Source of the DNA: Rhodococcus opacus
GTDB lineage: Bacteria > Actinomycetota > Actinomycetes > Mycobacteriales > Mycobacteriaceae
NCBI RefSeq assembly: GCF_012396235.1
Contig: NZ_JAAXPA010000018.1
Location: 1-64,000 of the forward strand
Direction: 5' to 3'
DNA length: 64,000 nucleotides
The position numbers and the translations under genes are program-made. Each line of letters opens with the position of its first letter. Positions within the stretch are counted from its first letter, which is position 1. Below are positions 7,852-16,424 of the stretch, piece after piece. The notes beneath the pieces were generated by a model. The model had not been told where the DNA came from and did no database searches. It saw only the letters and a list, made by a program, of their open reading frames with translations.

Positions 7852-10107
7852 ATGGAAGCAAGCGAGTCGACCGGCACCACGCCCATTCCCGTGTGGCCCG
7901 GCAGCGCCTACCCCCTGGGCGCCACCTACGACGGGGCCGGGACGAACTTCTCCTTGTTCTCCGAGGTCGCCGAGGCGGTCGACCTGTGCCTGATCGCGAA
8001 GGACGGCACGGAGACGCGCGTACGCCTCGACGAGGTCGACGGCTACGTGTGGCACGCGTACCTGCCGACCGTCGTTCCCGGTCAGCGGTACGGGTACCGG
8101 ATCCACGGTCCCTGGGATCCCGCGGCCGGGCACCGCTGCGACCCCAGCAAGCTCCTCCTCGACCCCTACGGCAAGGCATTCGACGGCGAGTTCGACGGAG
8201 ACCGGTCCCTGTTCTCCTACGACATCGACGCGCCCGCCGAGCCCGCCCCGGAGGAATCGGAGGATGCCGTCGAGGCCGTCGACTCGGACGACGACATCGA
8301 GGCCGAGGACGCCGCCGAGCTCGCAGCGGAGCCCGAGGACATCTCGACGCCGGGACTGCCCGGACACGACTCGCTCGGCCACACGATGACGACGGTGGTG
8401 ATCAACCCGTTCTTCGACTGGGCTGCCGACCGCGCACCGAAACACCCGTACCACGACACCGTGATCTACGAGGCCCACGTCAAGGGCATGACGGCGACGC
8501 ATCCCGGTGTGCCTGAAGAGCTTCGCGGCACGTATGCGGGCCTCGCGCATCCGGTGATCATCGACCACCTCGTCGACCTCGGTGTCACCGCGATCGAACT
8601 GATGCCGGTGCACCAGTTCATGCACGATCAGACGCTGCTCGACAAGGGGCTGCGGAACTACTGGGGCTACAACACCTTCGGCTTCCTCGCCCCGCACACC
8701 GGGTATTCGTCGGCGGAGAAGCCGGGCGCCGCGGTGTCGGAGTTCAAGGCGATGGTCCGCTCGTTCCACGAGGCGGGCATCGAGGTCATCCTCGACGTCG
8801 TCTACAACCACACCGCCGAGGGCAACCACCTCGGTCCGACCATCTCGTTCCGCGGCATCGACAACGCCGCCTACTACCGGCTCGTCGACGGCGACGCCGA
8901 GCACTACATGGACTACACGGGCACCGGGAACAGTCTCAACGCCCGGCACCCGCACACGCTGCAACTGATCATGGACTCGCTGCGGTACTGGGTCACCGAG
9001 ATGCACGTCGACGGATTCCGGTTCGACCTCGCGTCCACGCTCGCCCGTGAACTGCACGACGTCGACCGGCTCTCCGCGTTCTTCGACCTCGTCCAGCAGG
9101 ATCCGATCGTCAGCCAGGTCAAGCTCATCGCCGAACCGTGGGACATCGGCGAGGGCGGGTACCAGGTGGGCAACTTCCCGGGCCTGTGGACGGAGTGGAA
9201 CGGCAAGTACCGGGACACGGTCCGCGACTACTGGCGCGGCGAACCCGCGACGCTCGGCGAATTCGCGTCCCGGCTCACCGGCTCGTCCGACCTCTACGAG
9301 GCGACCGGGCGCCGCCCCGGCGCGAGCATCAACTTCGTCATCGCCCACGACGGGTTCACCCTGCGCGACCTGGTGTCGTACAACGAGAAGCACAACGAGG
9401 CCAACGGCGAGGGCAACAACGACGGCGAGAGCCACAACCGGTCCTGGAACTGCGGCGTCGAGGGACCGACGGACGATCCGGAGATCCTCGATCTGCGCGG
9501 GCGGCAGAGCCGCAACATCCTGGCCACCCTGCTGCTGAGCCAGGGGACGCCGATGCTGGCGCACGGCGACGAGATGGGCCGCACCCAGCGGGGCAACAAC
9601 AACGTGTACTGCCAGGACTCGGAACTGTCGTGGATGGACTGGTCGCTGGCGGACTCCAACGCCGACCTGGTCGAGTTCACCAAACGGGTGATCGCACTGC
9701 GCATGAAGAATCCGGTGTTCCGTCGTCGCCGGTTCTTCGAGGGCACACCCATCCGCAGCGGTGACCAGACCCGCGACATCGCGTGGCTCACCCCAGCCGG
9801 TGAGGAGATGACCCCAGAGGACTGGGACAGCGGTTTCGGGAAGTCGCTGGCGGTATTCCTCAACGGCGAGGGCATTCCCGAACCCAACCACCGCGGCGAG
9901 CGCGTGGTCGGCGACTCGTTCCTGCTGTGTTTCAACGCGCACGACGAAGAGATCGAGTTCTCCACGCCGAACTCCGACTACGCCGACGAATGGGCGGTCG
10001 TGCTCGACACCGCCGTCCCGACGGGGGCGAAGGAAGCGGTGATCAAGGCCGGGAATTCGCTGCAGGTCGAGGCCCGGTCGCTGGTCGTGCTGCGCCGGAC
10101 CGCCTGA
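7852..10107 (+). CDS. glgX: glycogen debranching enzyme GlgX/TreX
   Basis: GH13 isoamylase-type enzyme hydrolysing alpha-1,6 branches of glycogen, supplying linear maltooligosaccharides to TreY/TreZ. The 751-residue protein has an N-terminal CBM48/E-set region (PLGATYDGAGTNFSLFSEVA) and a TIM barrel. The barrel carries the GH13 motifs DVVYNHTAEG, nucleophile D392 (DGFRFDLA), acid/base E428 (AEPWDIG) and the transition-state stabiliser D500 (IAHDG). Residues about 130-163 form an unusual insertion in which half of the residues are Asp or Glu. treY starts 13 bases downstream, so the two are co-transcribed. Gene order glgX-treY is conserved in mycobacteria (treX-treY-treZ). Confidence 0.95.
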   Translation: MEASESTGTTPIPVWPGSAYPLGATYDGAGTNFSLFSEVAEAVDLCLIAKDGTETRVRLDEVDGYVWHAYLPTVVPGQRYGYRIHGPWDPAAGHRCDPSKLLLDPYGKAFDGEFDGDRSLFSYDIDAPAEPAPEESEDAVEAVDSDDDIEAEDAAELAAEPEDISTPGLPGHDSLGHTMTTVVINPFFDWAADRAPKHPYHDTVIYEAHVKGMTATHPGVPEELRGTYAGLAHPVIIDHLVDLGVTAIELMPVHQFMHDQTLLDKGLRNYWGYNTFGFLAPHTGYSSAEKPGAAVSEFKAMVRSFHEAGIEVILDVVYNHTAEGNHLGPTISFRGIDNAAYYRLVDGDAEHYMDYTGTGNSLNARHPHTLQLIMDSLRYWVTEMHVDGFRFDLASTLARELHDVDRLSAFFDLVQQDPIVSQVKLIAEPWDIGEGGYQVGNFPGLWTEWNGKYRDTVRDYWRGEPATLGEFASRLTGSSDLYEATGRRPGASINFVIAHDGFTLRDLVSYNEKHNEANGEGNNDGESHNRSWNCGVEGPTDDPEILDLRGRQSRNILATLLLSQGTPMLAHGDEMGRTQRGNNNVYCQDSELSWMDWSLADSNADLVEFTKRVIALRMKNPVFRRRRFFEGTPIRSGDQTRDIAWLTPAGEEMTPEDWDSGFGKSLAVFLNGEGIPEPNHRGERVVGDSFLLCFNAHDEEIEFSTPNSDYADEWAVVLDTAVPTGAKEAVIKAGNSLQVEARSLVVLRRTA

Positions 10108-10120
10108 GCCGGGGACGACG

Positions 10121-12478
10121 ATGTCGATCACGGCCACGTACCGACTGCAACTGCGCGGGGACTGCTTCACCCTGGCGGACGCCGCCGCCGTCGCCGACTA
10201 CCTGGACGACCTCGGGATCTCCCACGTCTATCTGTCGCCGATCCTGACGGCCACGACCGGATCGACCCACGGTTACGACGTCACCGACGTGACCCGCGTG
10301 TCCCCGGCGCTCGGCGGGCGGGAGGCGCTGGCCGCGCTGGCCCAGGAGTTGCGGGGCCGCGGCATGGGCATCGTCGTCGACCTCGTCCCCAACCATGTGG
10401 GTGTCGCGAATCCGCGTGAGAACGCGTGGTGGTGGGACGTCCTCACGCACGGTCGCCGCTCCGAGTTCGCCGACTTCTTCGACATCGACTGGAGCGACGA
10501 CAACGGCGCGGGCGGGCGACTCGCGCTGCCCGTCCTCGGATCGGACGCCGATCTCGAGTCCCTCACCGTCGACCGCTCGGGACCCGAGCCCCTGCTCGCG
10601 TTCTACGAGCTCCGGTTCCCGATCGCCCCCGGCACCGACGCGGCCGAACCGGCGTCGGTGCACGACGCGCAGTCCTACCGCCTGGTCCCGTGGGACTCCG
10701 GGCTCATCGGGTACCGCCGATTCTTCGCGGTCAGTGAACTGGCCGGTATCCGCCAGGAAGACCCGCGCGTGTTCGAGGCCGCGCACCGCGAACTGCGGAA
10801 CTGGGTGGCGGACGAGTTGATCGACGGAGTGCGCATCGACCATCCCGACGGGTTGTCCGATCCGGCCGAGTATCTCGACCGGCTGCGCGGGCTGATCGGC
10901 GCGGACCGGTGGCTCGTGATCGAGAAGATCCTCGGCCACACCGAACCACTGGACGACCACCTTCCGATCGCGGGCACCACCGGCTACGACGCACTGGCCG
11001 AACTCGGCGGCATCTTCGTCGACACGTCAGGAGCTCCCGCGCTCACTGCCCTGTCGGCGTCCCGCACGGGTGACCGGGGTGACGCGACGTGGATTCACGA
11101 GCACGAAACCGCGATCAAACGTGACGTCGCCGGAACCATCCTCGACCCCGAGGTCCGGCGCCTCGTCCGTGCGATCCGCGCGGAGACCGGCACCGACTGC
11201 GGCGATGCGGACCTGCGTGACGCCGTCGCGGACGTCGTCGCGGCCATGCCCGTGTACCGGTCCGACTACAGTCCGCTGGCCGGGCTGGCGAAGCGCGTGA
11301 TCGGTGACGTCCTGCGGCGTGAACCGCAACGGTCCGACGCGCTGTCCGCCCTCGCCGCCGCCCTGATCGCCGGCGGTGAGGCGGCCACCCGATTCCAGCA
11401 GGTGTGCGGTGCGGTGATGGCGAAGTCCGTGGAGGACTGCCTGTTCTACCGCACCGCCCGGCTGGTGTCACTGCAGGAGGTGGGTGGCAATCCGGCGAAC
11501 GTCGGCGTCTCCCCCGCCGAATTCCACCTGGCCGCAGCCGAGCGAGCCACCCGGTGGCCGCGGGCGATGACGACGCTCTCGACGCACGACACCAAGCGCG
11601 GGGAGGACGTCCGGGCCCGGATCGGCATCCTGTCGCAGGTGCCGGACCTGTGGGCCGAATGCGTCGATCAGTGGGAACGCATCGCACCCAGCCCGGATCC
11701 CGTCACCGGACTGTTCCTGTGGCAGAACCTGTTCGGGGTGTGGCCGGTCGACGGCCGCGCTGCGGGCGACGTGCCCGACTTCCGCGACCGCGTCCACGCC
11801 TACGCGGAGAAAGCGGTCCGTGAGGCCGGAACCCGGACGTCGTGGCACGACGTGAACGAGGACTTCGAGAGCGACCTCCACCGCTGGCTGGACACGGTGA
11901 TCGACGGCACGGTCGGGAAGGCGCTCGGTTCACTGTGCACCCAGCTGGCCCCGCACGCCTGGTCGGACTCGCTCGGCCAGAAGCTCCTGCAGCTGTGCGG
12001 ACCGGGGATCCCGGACGTGTACCAGGGAACCGAGCTGTGGGAGGACTCGCTCGTCGACCCGGACAATCGCCGTCCCGTCGACTACGACGTGCGACGGAGC
12101 GTGCTCGCGGGACTCGGCACTCCTCCGCTCGATGCGACGGGCGCGGCGAAGATGCACGTCGTCCGCACGGCTCTGCGCCTGCGCCGGGAACGTCCGGACA
12201 GCTTCGTCGGCGGGACCTATGCGCCGGTCTTCGCGTCGGGGACCGCGGCGCAGCATCTGATCGGTTTCGCCCGCGGCCCCCAGGGGTCGTCCGCGGACGT
12301 CGTGGCGCTGGCCACCCGGCACACCGTCGGCCTGGAGCAACGCGGCTGGGGCGACACCACCGTTTCCCTCCCGGACGGCACCTGGACCGACCTGCTCACG
12401 TCCGCGACGTACACCGGCGGCCGAGTCGACACGTCGACACTGTTCTCCCGCTATCCCGTTGCGCTTCTGGCCCTGTGA
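10121..12478 (+). CDS. treY: maltooligosyl trehalose synthase TreY
   Basis: GH13 transglycosylase that converts the reducing-end alpha-1,4 bond of maltooligosaccharides to an alpha,alpha-1,1 bond, making maltooligosyl trehalose. The 785-residue protein opens with SITATYRLQL, a family hallmark. Motifs include IVVDLVPNHVG, nucleophile D240 in DGVRIDHPDGL, acid/base E268 in VIEKIL, and STHDTKRGEDVRAR. Length is usual for TreY. The ATG follows a GGGGACGACG ribosome-binding region. It is downstream of glgX in one unit. Its stop codon lies inside a near-perfect inverted repeat, after which the expected partner treZ is displaced by about 2.2 kb. Confidence 0.96.
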   Translation: MSITATYRLQLRGDCFTLADAAAVADYLDDLGISHVYLSPILTATTGSTHGYDVTDVTRVSPALGGREALAALAQELRGRGMGIVVDLVPNHVGVANPRENAWWWDVLTHGRRSEFADFFDIDWSDDNGAGGRLALPVLGSDADLESLTVDRSGPEPLLAFYELRFPIAPGTDAAEPASVHDAQSYRLVPWDSGLIGYRRFFAVSELAGIRQEDPRVFEAAHRELRNWVADELIDGVRIDHPDGLSDPAEYLDRLRGLIGADRWLVIEKILGHTEPLDDHLPIAGTTGYDALAELGGIFVDTSGAPALTALSASRTGDRGDATWIHEHETAIKRDVAGTILDPEVRRLVRAIRAETGTDCGDADLRDAVADVVAAMPVYRSDYSPLAGLAKRVIGDVLRREPQRSDALSALAAALIAGGEAATRFQQVCGAVMAKSVEDCLFYRTARLVSLQEVGGNPANVGVSPAEFHLAAAERATRWPRAMTTLSTHDTKRGEDVRARIGILSQVPDLWAECVDQWERIAPSPDPVTGLFLWQNLFGVWPVDGRAAGDVPDFRDRVHAYAEKAVREAGTRTSWHDVNEDFESDLHRWLDTVIDGTVGKALGSLCTQLAPHAWSDSLGQKLLQLCGPGIPDVYQGTELWEDSLVDPDNRRPVDYDVRRSVLAGLGTPPLDATGAAKMHVVRTALRLRRERPDSFVGGTYAPVFASGTAAQHLIGFARGPQGSSADVVALATRHTVGLEQRGWGDTTVSLPDGTWTDLLTSATYTGGRVDTSTLFSRYPVALLAL

Positions 12479-12518
12479 GTACTTGTTAACCGCCCGCGGT
12501 TAACAAGTACTCACAGGG
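12471..12518. repeat. 48-bp perfect inverted repeat on the treY stop codon
   Basis: The arms are 23 bases each, 12471-12493 and 12496-12518, with only two bases (CC) between them. The core reads TTGTTAACCGC on the left and GCGGTTAACAA on the right, and the arms match without a single mismatch. It contains the treY TGA (12476-12478) and ends 14 bases before the ATG of the next plus-strand gene. As RNA it would make a long stem able to stop transcription, though there is no T-tract. As DNA it could be an operator for the downstream oxidoreductase gene. Confidence 0.9.
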
Positions 12519-12532
12519 GTACTGGCTCTTGT

Positions 12533-13474
12533 ATGTCGCGCCGTGTGGTTGCCCGGGCGTACGGAGGGCCGGAGGTCCTCGCGCTCGTCGACGCCGAGGC
12601 AGTGAATCCCGCCCCCGGCGAGGTGGTGATCGAGGTTCGCGCCATCGGGGTCAACCCGATCGACTACAAGCTCTACAGCGGCGCGTTCGGCGCCGACCCG
12701 GACGCCCTGCCCTTGCGGCTGGGCAGCGAGGCCGCGGGCGTCGTCGCCGAGGTGGGTGACGCCGCGGCGGGACCGGTGGGCCCGATCTCGGTGGGCGACG
12801 AGGTGATCGTGTATCCGGTGTCCGAGTCGTACGCGGATCGACTTGTCGTGTCCGGTGATTCGGTGATCCCGAAACCGGCGTCGTTGCCGTGGAACGAGGC
12901 TGCCGGACTTCTCGCGGTGGGTGCCACCGCGGTCGACACCCTCGACACGGCGCACGTCGGCGCCGGCGACCTGCTGCTCGTGCACGGAGCGGCCGGTGGC
13001 GTGGGGTCGTTCGTCGTGCAGTTGGCGCGTGCCCGCGGCGCCACGATCATCGGCACGGCGCGCCCCGAGCACCACGACTACGTCCGGTCGCTCGGCGCCG
13101 CCCCCGTGTCCTACGGCGCCGGTCTGGGCGATCGGGTCCGCGTCCTGGCGCCCGACGGAGTGGACGCCGTCATCCACACCGCGGGCAGTGACGAGTCGAT
13201 CGACGTCTCCGTGGAACTGGTGCGGGACCGGTCGCGGTTGGTGACGACCGTCCCCGGGCCCCGGCCTGCCGAAGCGGGCTTCCGGATCGTCGGCGCGCGG
13301 GGGCCGGACGGGATGGAACCGCGTAAGCGGGCCCGCGTCTTCCTCGTCGACCTCGCGGGCAACGGCGACGTGCGGGTGCGCGTCGCGCGCACGTACGCGC
13401 TGTCCGAGGCGGCGCGCGCGCACGCCGATCTTCGGAAGCCGCACGCGGCGGGCAAATTCATCCTGCTGCCGTAG
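12533..13474 (+). CDS. NADP-dependent zinc-free MDR oxidoreductase (quinone oxidoreductase type)
   Basis: A 313-residue medium-chain dehydrogenase/reductase. The N-terminal GroES-like domain (RAIGVNPIDYKLYSGAFG) lacks the catalytic-zinc cysteine and structural-zinc cysteines. This, with the nucleotide-binding motif HGAAGGVGSFVVQLA near residue 158, places it with quinone oxidoreductases and related NADPH reductases. The ATG at 12533 lies just after the 48-bp inverted repeat. It is followed, convergently and 10 bases away, by a TetR-type regulator that may control it. The substrate cannot be told from sequence; reduction of quinones or unsaturated carbonyl compounds is typical for the family. 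Confidence 0.85.
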   Translation: MSRRVVARAYGGPEVLALVDAEAVNPAPGEVVIEVRAIGVNPIDYKLYSGAFGADPDALPLRLGSEAAGVVAEVGDAAAGPVGPISVGDEVIVYPVSESYADRLVVSGDSVIPKPASLPWNEAAGLLAVGATAVDTLDTAHVGAGDLLLVHGAAGGVGSFVVQLARARGATIIGTARPEHHDYVRSLGAAPVSYGAGLGDRVRVLAPDGVDAVIHTAGSDESIDVSVELVRDRSRLVTTVPGPRPAEAGFRIVGARGPDGMEPRKRARVFLVDLAGNGDVRVRVARTYALSEAARAHADLRKPHAAGKFILLP

Positions 13475-13484
13475 GCGCGCCCCA

Positions 13485-14111
13485 TCAGTGGAGCAGACTC
13501 GCCCGGATCGTCGCTTTCACCCAGTTCCGGTACTCGTCGACGTCCCACCCGCACTGCCGGCGCAGCATCGAGTACACCTGCGGCGACACGACCGTGAACA
13601 GCACGTCGGCGGCCCGCTGGACGGAGATCTCGGGACGCAGCAGTTCGTGCGCGGCGAGTCCCTCGGCGAGCGTCATCGCATTCTCGGCCGAGGCCCGCGC
13701 CCCCTCGTCGGCGAACCGCCGCATGTCGTCGTCCGCTCCCGAGGATTCGATCGACGTCGTCATCAGGGTCCCGGCCCGCTCCATGACGTCGGTGCTGAAT
13801 CCCACCATCTGGTCGAGGATCCGTTCGACGGGGTCGCCGTCCCGGGGCACGGGCGTGTGGGCCGCGGCGGTATCACCCTCGATGGCGGCGTGAAGTACCT
13901 CGTGGAACAGTTCCGCCTTGCCACCGGGGAACGCGGTGAACACCGTGCGGGTCGACACCCCGGCGGCCTCGGCCACGTTCCGCACCGTCGTGCTGACGTA
14001 TCCGCGGTCGATGAACAGCCGGGCCGCGGCGTCCCGGACGAGGAGACGGGTCCGGCGCGCCGATTCCGCTCGCAGCGGCGAACTGTAGGGCCTCTTGGCC
14101 GTTTCGGGCAT
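13485..14111 (-). CDS. TetR-family transcriptional regulator
   Basis: A 208-residue regulator with an N-terminal TetR helix-turn-helix (DAAARLFIDRGYVSTTVRNV, then EAAGVSTRTVFTAFPGGKAE; residues about 27-68) and a variable all-helical ligand domain. The ATG at 14111 is the first in-frame start. It converges with the MDR oxidoreductase gene (gap 10 bases), and its upstream region (14112-14202) is shared end-on with a DUF1918 gene on the same strand. Target genes are unknown; the adjacent oxidoreductase and autoregulation are the obvious candidates. The AT-richer stretch ATTGATGTATCGAAT in the promoter could be an operator, but I see no perfect palindrome. Confidence 0.9.
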   Translation of the reverse strand: MPETAKRPYSSPLRAESARRTRLLVRDAAARLFIDRGYVSTTVRNVAEAAGVSTRTVFTAFPGGKAELFHEVLHAAIEGDTAAAHTPVPRDGDPVERILDQMVGFSTDVMERAGTLMTTSIESSGADDDMRRFADEGARASAENAMTLAEGLAAHELLRPEISVQRAADVLFTVVSPQVYSMLRRQCGWDVDEYRNWVKATIRASLLH

Positions 14112-14202
14112 GGGCTCACGATAGACGCATTCGATACATCAATCGTGCAACCAATGTGGCACAGCGATTCGCCGCGCATCGACCAGGCGAAACGCCCGAT
14201 AC

Positions 14203-14391
14203 CTACGACTTCGGGTGTTCCACCCAGGCATCGGATCCGGGAAACACGAGCGCCTCGTGGCCGTCGTCGTACCGGACGAGATAGGGCGGTGCGCCGTTCT
14301 CTCCGTGTACCTCCACGACCTCGGCGGTCGTCTCGTGCACTCCGACCACCCTGCCCTGAACGTGCAACCGGTCTCCCACTGCTACGTGCAT
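14203..14391 (-). CDS. DUF1918 small protein
   Basis: A 62-residue protein starting MHVAVGDRLHVQGRVVGVHE and ending DAWVEHPKS. The all-beta, SH3-like pattern with the conserved PPYLVRYDDGHEALVFPG segment is that of DUF1918, common and functionally uncharacterised in Actinobacteria. The ATG has a clear ribosome-binding site (GAGGAG, six bases upstream). It is divergent from a 49-residue gene and shares with it a roughly 110-base promoter region. Nothing in the sequence indicates a catalytic role; the fold suggests nucleic-acid or protein binding, which is only a guess. Confidence 0.88.
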   Translation of the reverse strand: MHVAVGDRLHVQGRVVGVHETTAEVVEVHGENGAPPYLVRYDDGHEALVFPGSDAWVEHPKS

Positions 14392-14500
14392 GTCTGCTCC
14401 TCGCGACGTTCGAGTCCGTACTCCCAGCTTGCTACTTCCGGAACCGGGGCGAAAGGGCCGACTCGCCGCCATCTCTGCCGGCGTGTGCCATCGTGGGGAC

Positions 14501-14650
14501 ATGGCTACGTATCGATACCTCGACAAGGACCGTAACGTACTCGAGGAGCAGGACTTCGGCACCGTGCAGGACGCCGAGGAACACCGGTTGTCCGTTCTCG
14601 GCGCCGAGATCATCGAGGAGGTCGAGGACTCCGGCACGCCCGAAAGCTGA
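14501..14650 (+). CDS. small acidic hypothetical protein
   Basis: A predicted 49-residue protein, MATYRYLDKDRNVLEE... ending EEVEDSGTPES, acidic and without membrane segments. The ATG is preceded by GTGGGGAC, which is a poor-spaced ribosome-binding site. It ends 40 bases upstream of treZ on the same strand and is divergent from the DUF1918 gene. The aromatic YRYLD start and the GTVQDAEEH segment suggest a small beta-alpha fold. I do not recognise the family. Codon third-position GC is like its neighbours, which supports coding. Confidence 0.6.
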   Translation: MATYRYLDKDRNVLEEQDFGTVQDAEEHRLSVLGAEIIEEVEDSGTPES

Positions 14651-14690
14651 CTGTCCTGCGCGGCCCGCCGCGTCGAGGCATGCTGATCGG

Positions 14691-16424
14691 GTGCACACAT
14701 TCGAGGTATGGGCCCCGATTCCGGAATCCGTTTCTGTGGAGGTCGACGGCCGACGCCACGACATGACCCCGTCACCGGACGGATGGTGGCGAGCCGACGT
14801 CGACGCGTCGCCGGATTCCCGGTACGCGTTCGTCCTCGACGACAGCGACACCCCGCTTCCCGATCCCCGGTCACCGCGCCAGCCCGACGGAGTCCACAGT
14901 CCGTCGCAGCTCCACACGCTCGACGAGAGCCTCTGGACCGACTCGCGGTGGACCGGGCGGCAGCTCGCCGGCTCCGTCGTCTACGAATTGCACGTCGGCA
15001 CGTTCACCCCGGAGGGCACGTTCGCGGCTGCCGTCGCCAAGCTCGACCATCTCGTCGCCCTCGGCGTCGATTTCGTGGAACTGATGCCCGTCAACGGGTT
15101 CAACGGGACCCACAACTGGGGATACGACGGGGTTCTCTGGTACACGGTGCACGAGGGTTACGGCGGACCGGACGGTCTGCAGACCCTCGTCGACGCGTGC
15201 CACGCCCGCGGTCTCGGCGTGGTCCTCGACGCCGTGTACAACCACCTCGGACCGTCGGGAAACTACCTGGACCGGTACGGGCCGTACCTGGCGCAGGGCG
15301 CCAACACGTGGGGCCGGAGCATCAATCTGGACGGACCGGACAGCGGCGAGGTCCGCCGCTACATCATCGACAACGCGCTGCGGTGGTTCCGCGAGTTCCA
15401 CATCGACGCGCTGCGCCTCGACGCGGTCCACGCGCTCGTCGACCACACCGCCACCCACCTTCTCGAGGACCTGGCCATCGAGACCCGCAGGCTGTCCGCG
15501 CACCTGAGGCGGCCGCTGACGCTCATCGCCGAGAGCGACCTCAACGATCCGCGCCTGATCACGTCGCGGTCGGCAGGCGGCTGCGGCCTCGACGCCCAGT
15601 GGGACGACGACGTGCATCACGCCATCCACGCCGCCGTCTCGGGCGAGAGACAGGGCTACTACGGAGATTTCGGTTCGATGGCCTGCCTCGCCGACACCCT
15701 GCGCCAGGGGTGGTTCCACGCGGGCACGTTCTCGACGTTCCGCGGTCGCACCCATGGCAGGCCGCTGGACACCCGCCGGACCCCGGCCAGTTCGCTGGTC
15801 ACGTACACGTGCACGCACGATCAGATCGGCAACCGGGCGGTCGGCGACCGTCCCGGCACGTATCTCGATTCCGGGCAGCTCGCCGTGAAGGCCGCGCTCG
15901 TGCTGTGCTCGCCGTTCACGCCGATGCTGTTCATGGGTGAGGAGTGGGGGGCGAGCACCCCGTTCCAGTTCTTCACCTCCCACCCCGAACCGGAACTCGC
16001 GCGGGCGACGGCGGAGGGGCGTAAGGCCGAGTTCGCCGAGCACGGCTGGAGCACGGACGATGTTCCCGACCCGCAGGACCCGGAGACGTTCGAGCGGTCG
16101 AAGCTCGACTGGGACGAACTGGTCCGCGAACCGCATGCCCGGCTGCTCGACTGCTATCGCTCGTTGCTGCACCTCCGTCGGGACCGCGCCGAGCTGACGG
16201 ATCCGTGGCTCGAGAACCTGTCCGTCGACTACGACGAGGCGGAGCAGTGGATCGTGGTGCACCGCGGTGCGCTTCGTCTCGCGTGCAACTTGGGCGCCGA
16301 ACCGGTGAGCGTCCCGGTCGGCGGCTCCCCCGTGCTGTGGTGGGAGCCGCCGACTCAGGACGAGACTGCGTCGGCGACGGTGCTACCGGGTCACTCGTTC
16401 GTGGTGCTCGACAGCTCACCCTGA
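14691..16424 (+). CDS. treZ: maltooligosyl trehalose trehalohydrolase TreZ
   Basis: GH13 hydrolase releasing free trehalose from the maltooligosyl trehalose made by TreY. The 577-residue protein begins at GTG 14691 (VHTFEVWAPIPESVSVEVDG), the usual N-terminus with its E-set domain. The barrel motifs are LDAVYNHLGPSGNYL, nucleophile D244 (ALRLDAVHAL), acid/base E281 (LIAESDLNDPR) and THDQIGNRA. The frame stays open far upstream, but that stretch is antisense to the TetR and DUF1918 genes and is rejected. It is separated from treY by about 2.2 kb of unrelated genes. Its 3' end overlaps the convergent efflux gene by 34 bases. Confidence 0.95.
   Translation: MHTFEVWAPIPESVSVEVDGRRHDMTPSPDGWWRADVDASPDSRYAFVLDDSDTPLPDPRSPRQPDGVHSPSQLHTLDESLWTDSRWTGRQLAGSVVYELHVGTFTPEGTFAAAVAKLDHLVALGVDFVELMPVNGFNGTHNWGYDGVLWYTVHEGYGGPDGLQTLVDACHARGLGVVLDAVYNHLGPSGNYLDRYGPYLAQGANTWGRSINLDGPDSGEVRRYIIDNALRWFREFHIDALRLDAVHALVDHTATHLLEDLAIETRRLSAHLRRPLTLIAESDLNDPRLITSRSAGGCGLDAQWDDDVHHAIHAAVSGERQGYYGDFGSMACLADTLRQGWFHAGTFSTFRGRTHGRPLDTRRTPASSLVTYTCTHDQIGNRAVGDRPGTYLDSGQLAVKAALVLCSPFTPMLFMGEEWGASTPFQFFTSHPEPELARATAEGRKAEFAEHGWSTDDVPDPQDPETFERSKLDWDELVREPHARLLDCYRSLLHLRRDRAELTDPWLENLSVDYDEAEQWIVVHRGALRLACNLGAEPVSVPVGGSPVLWWEPPTQDETASATVLPGHSFVVLDSSP

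Noticed and set aside
6958..10170. 1070-codon open frame on the minus strand
   Set aside because: Antisense to bioA and glgX, which have clear catalytic motifs; low-complexity translation with no recognisable fold.
12471..12518. Inverted repeat as an insertion-sequence end
   Set aside because: No transposase, no matching second copy in the window and no target-site duplication are visible.
13488..14690. 401-codon upstream extension of treZ
   Set aside because: It runs antisense to the TetR and DUF1918 genes, and the family N-terminus begins at GTG 14691.
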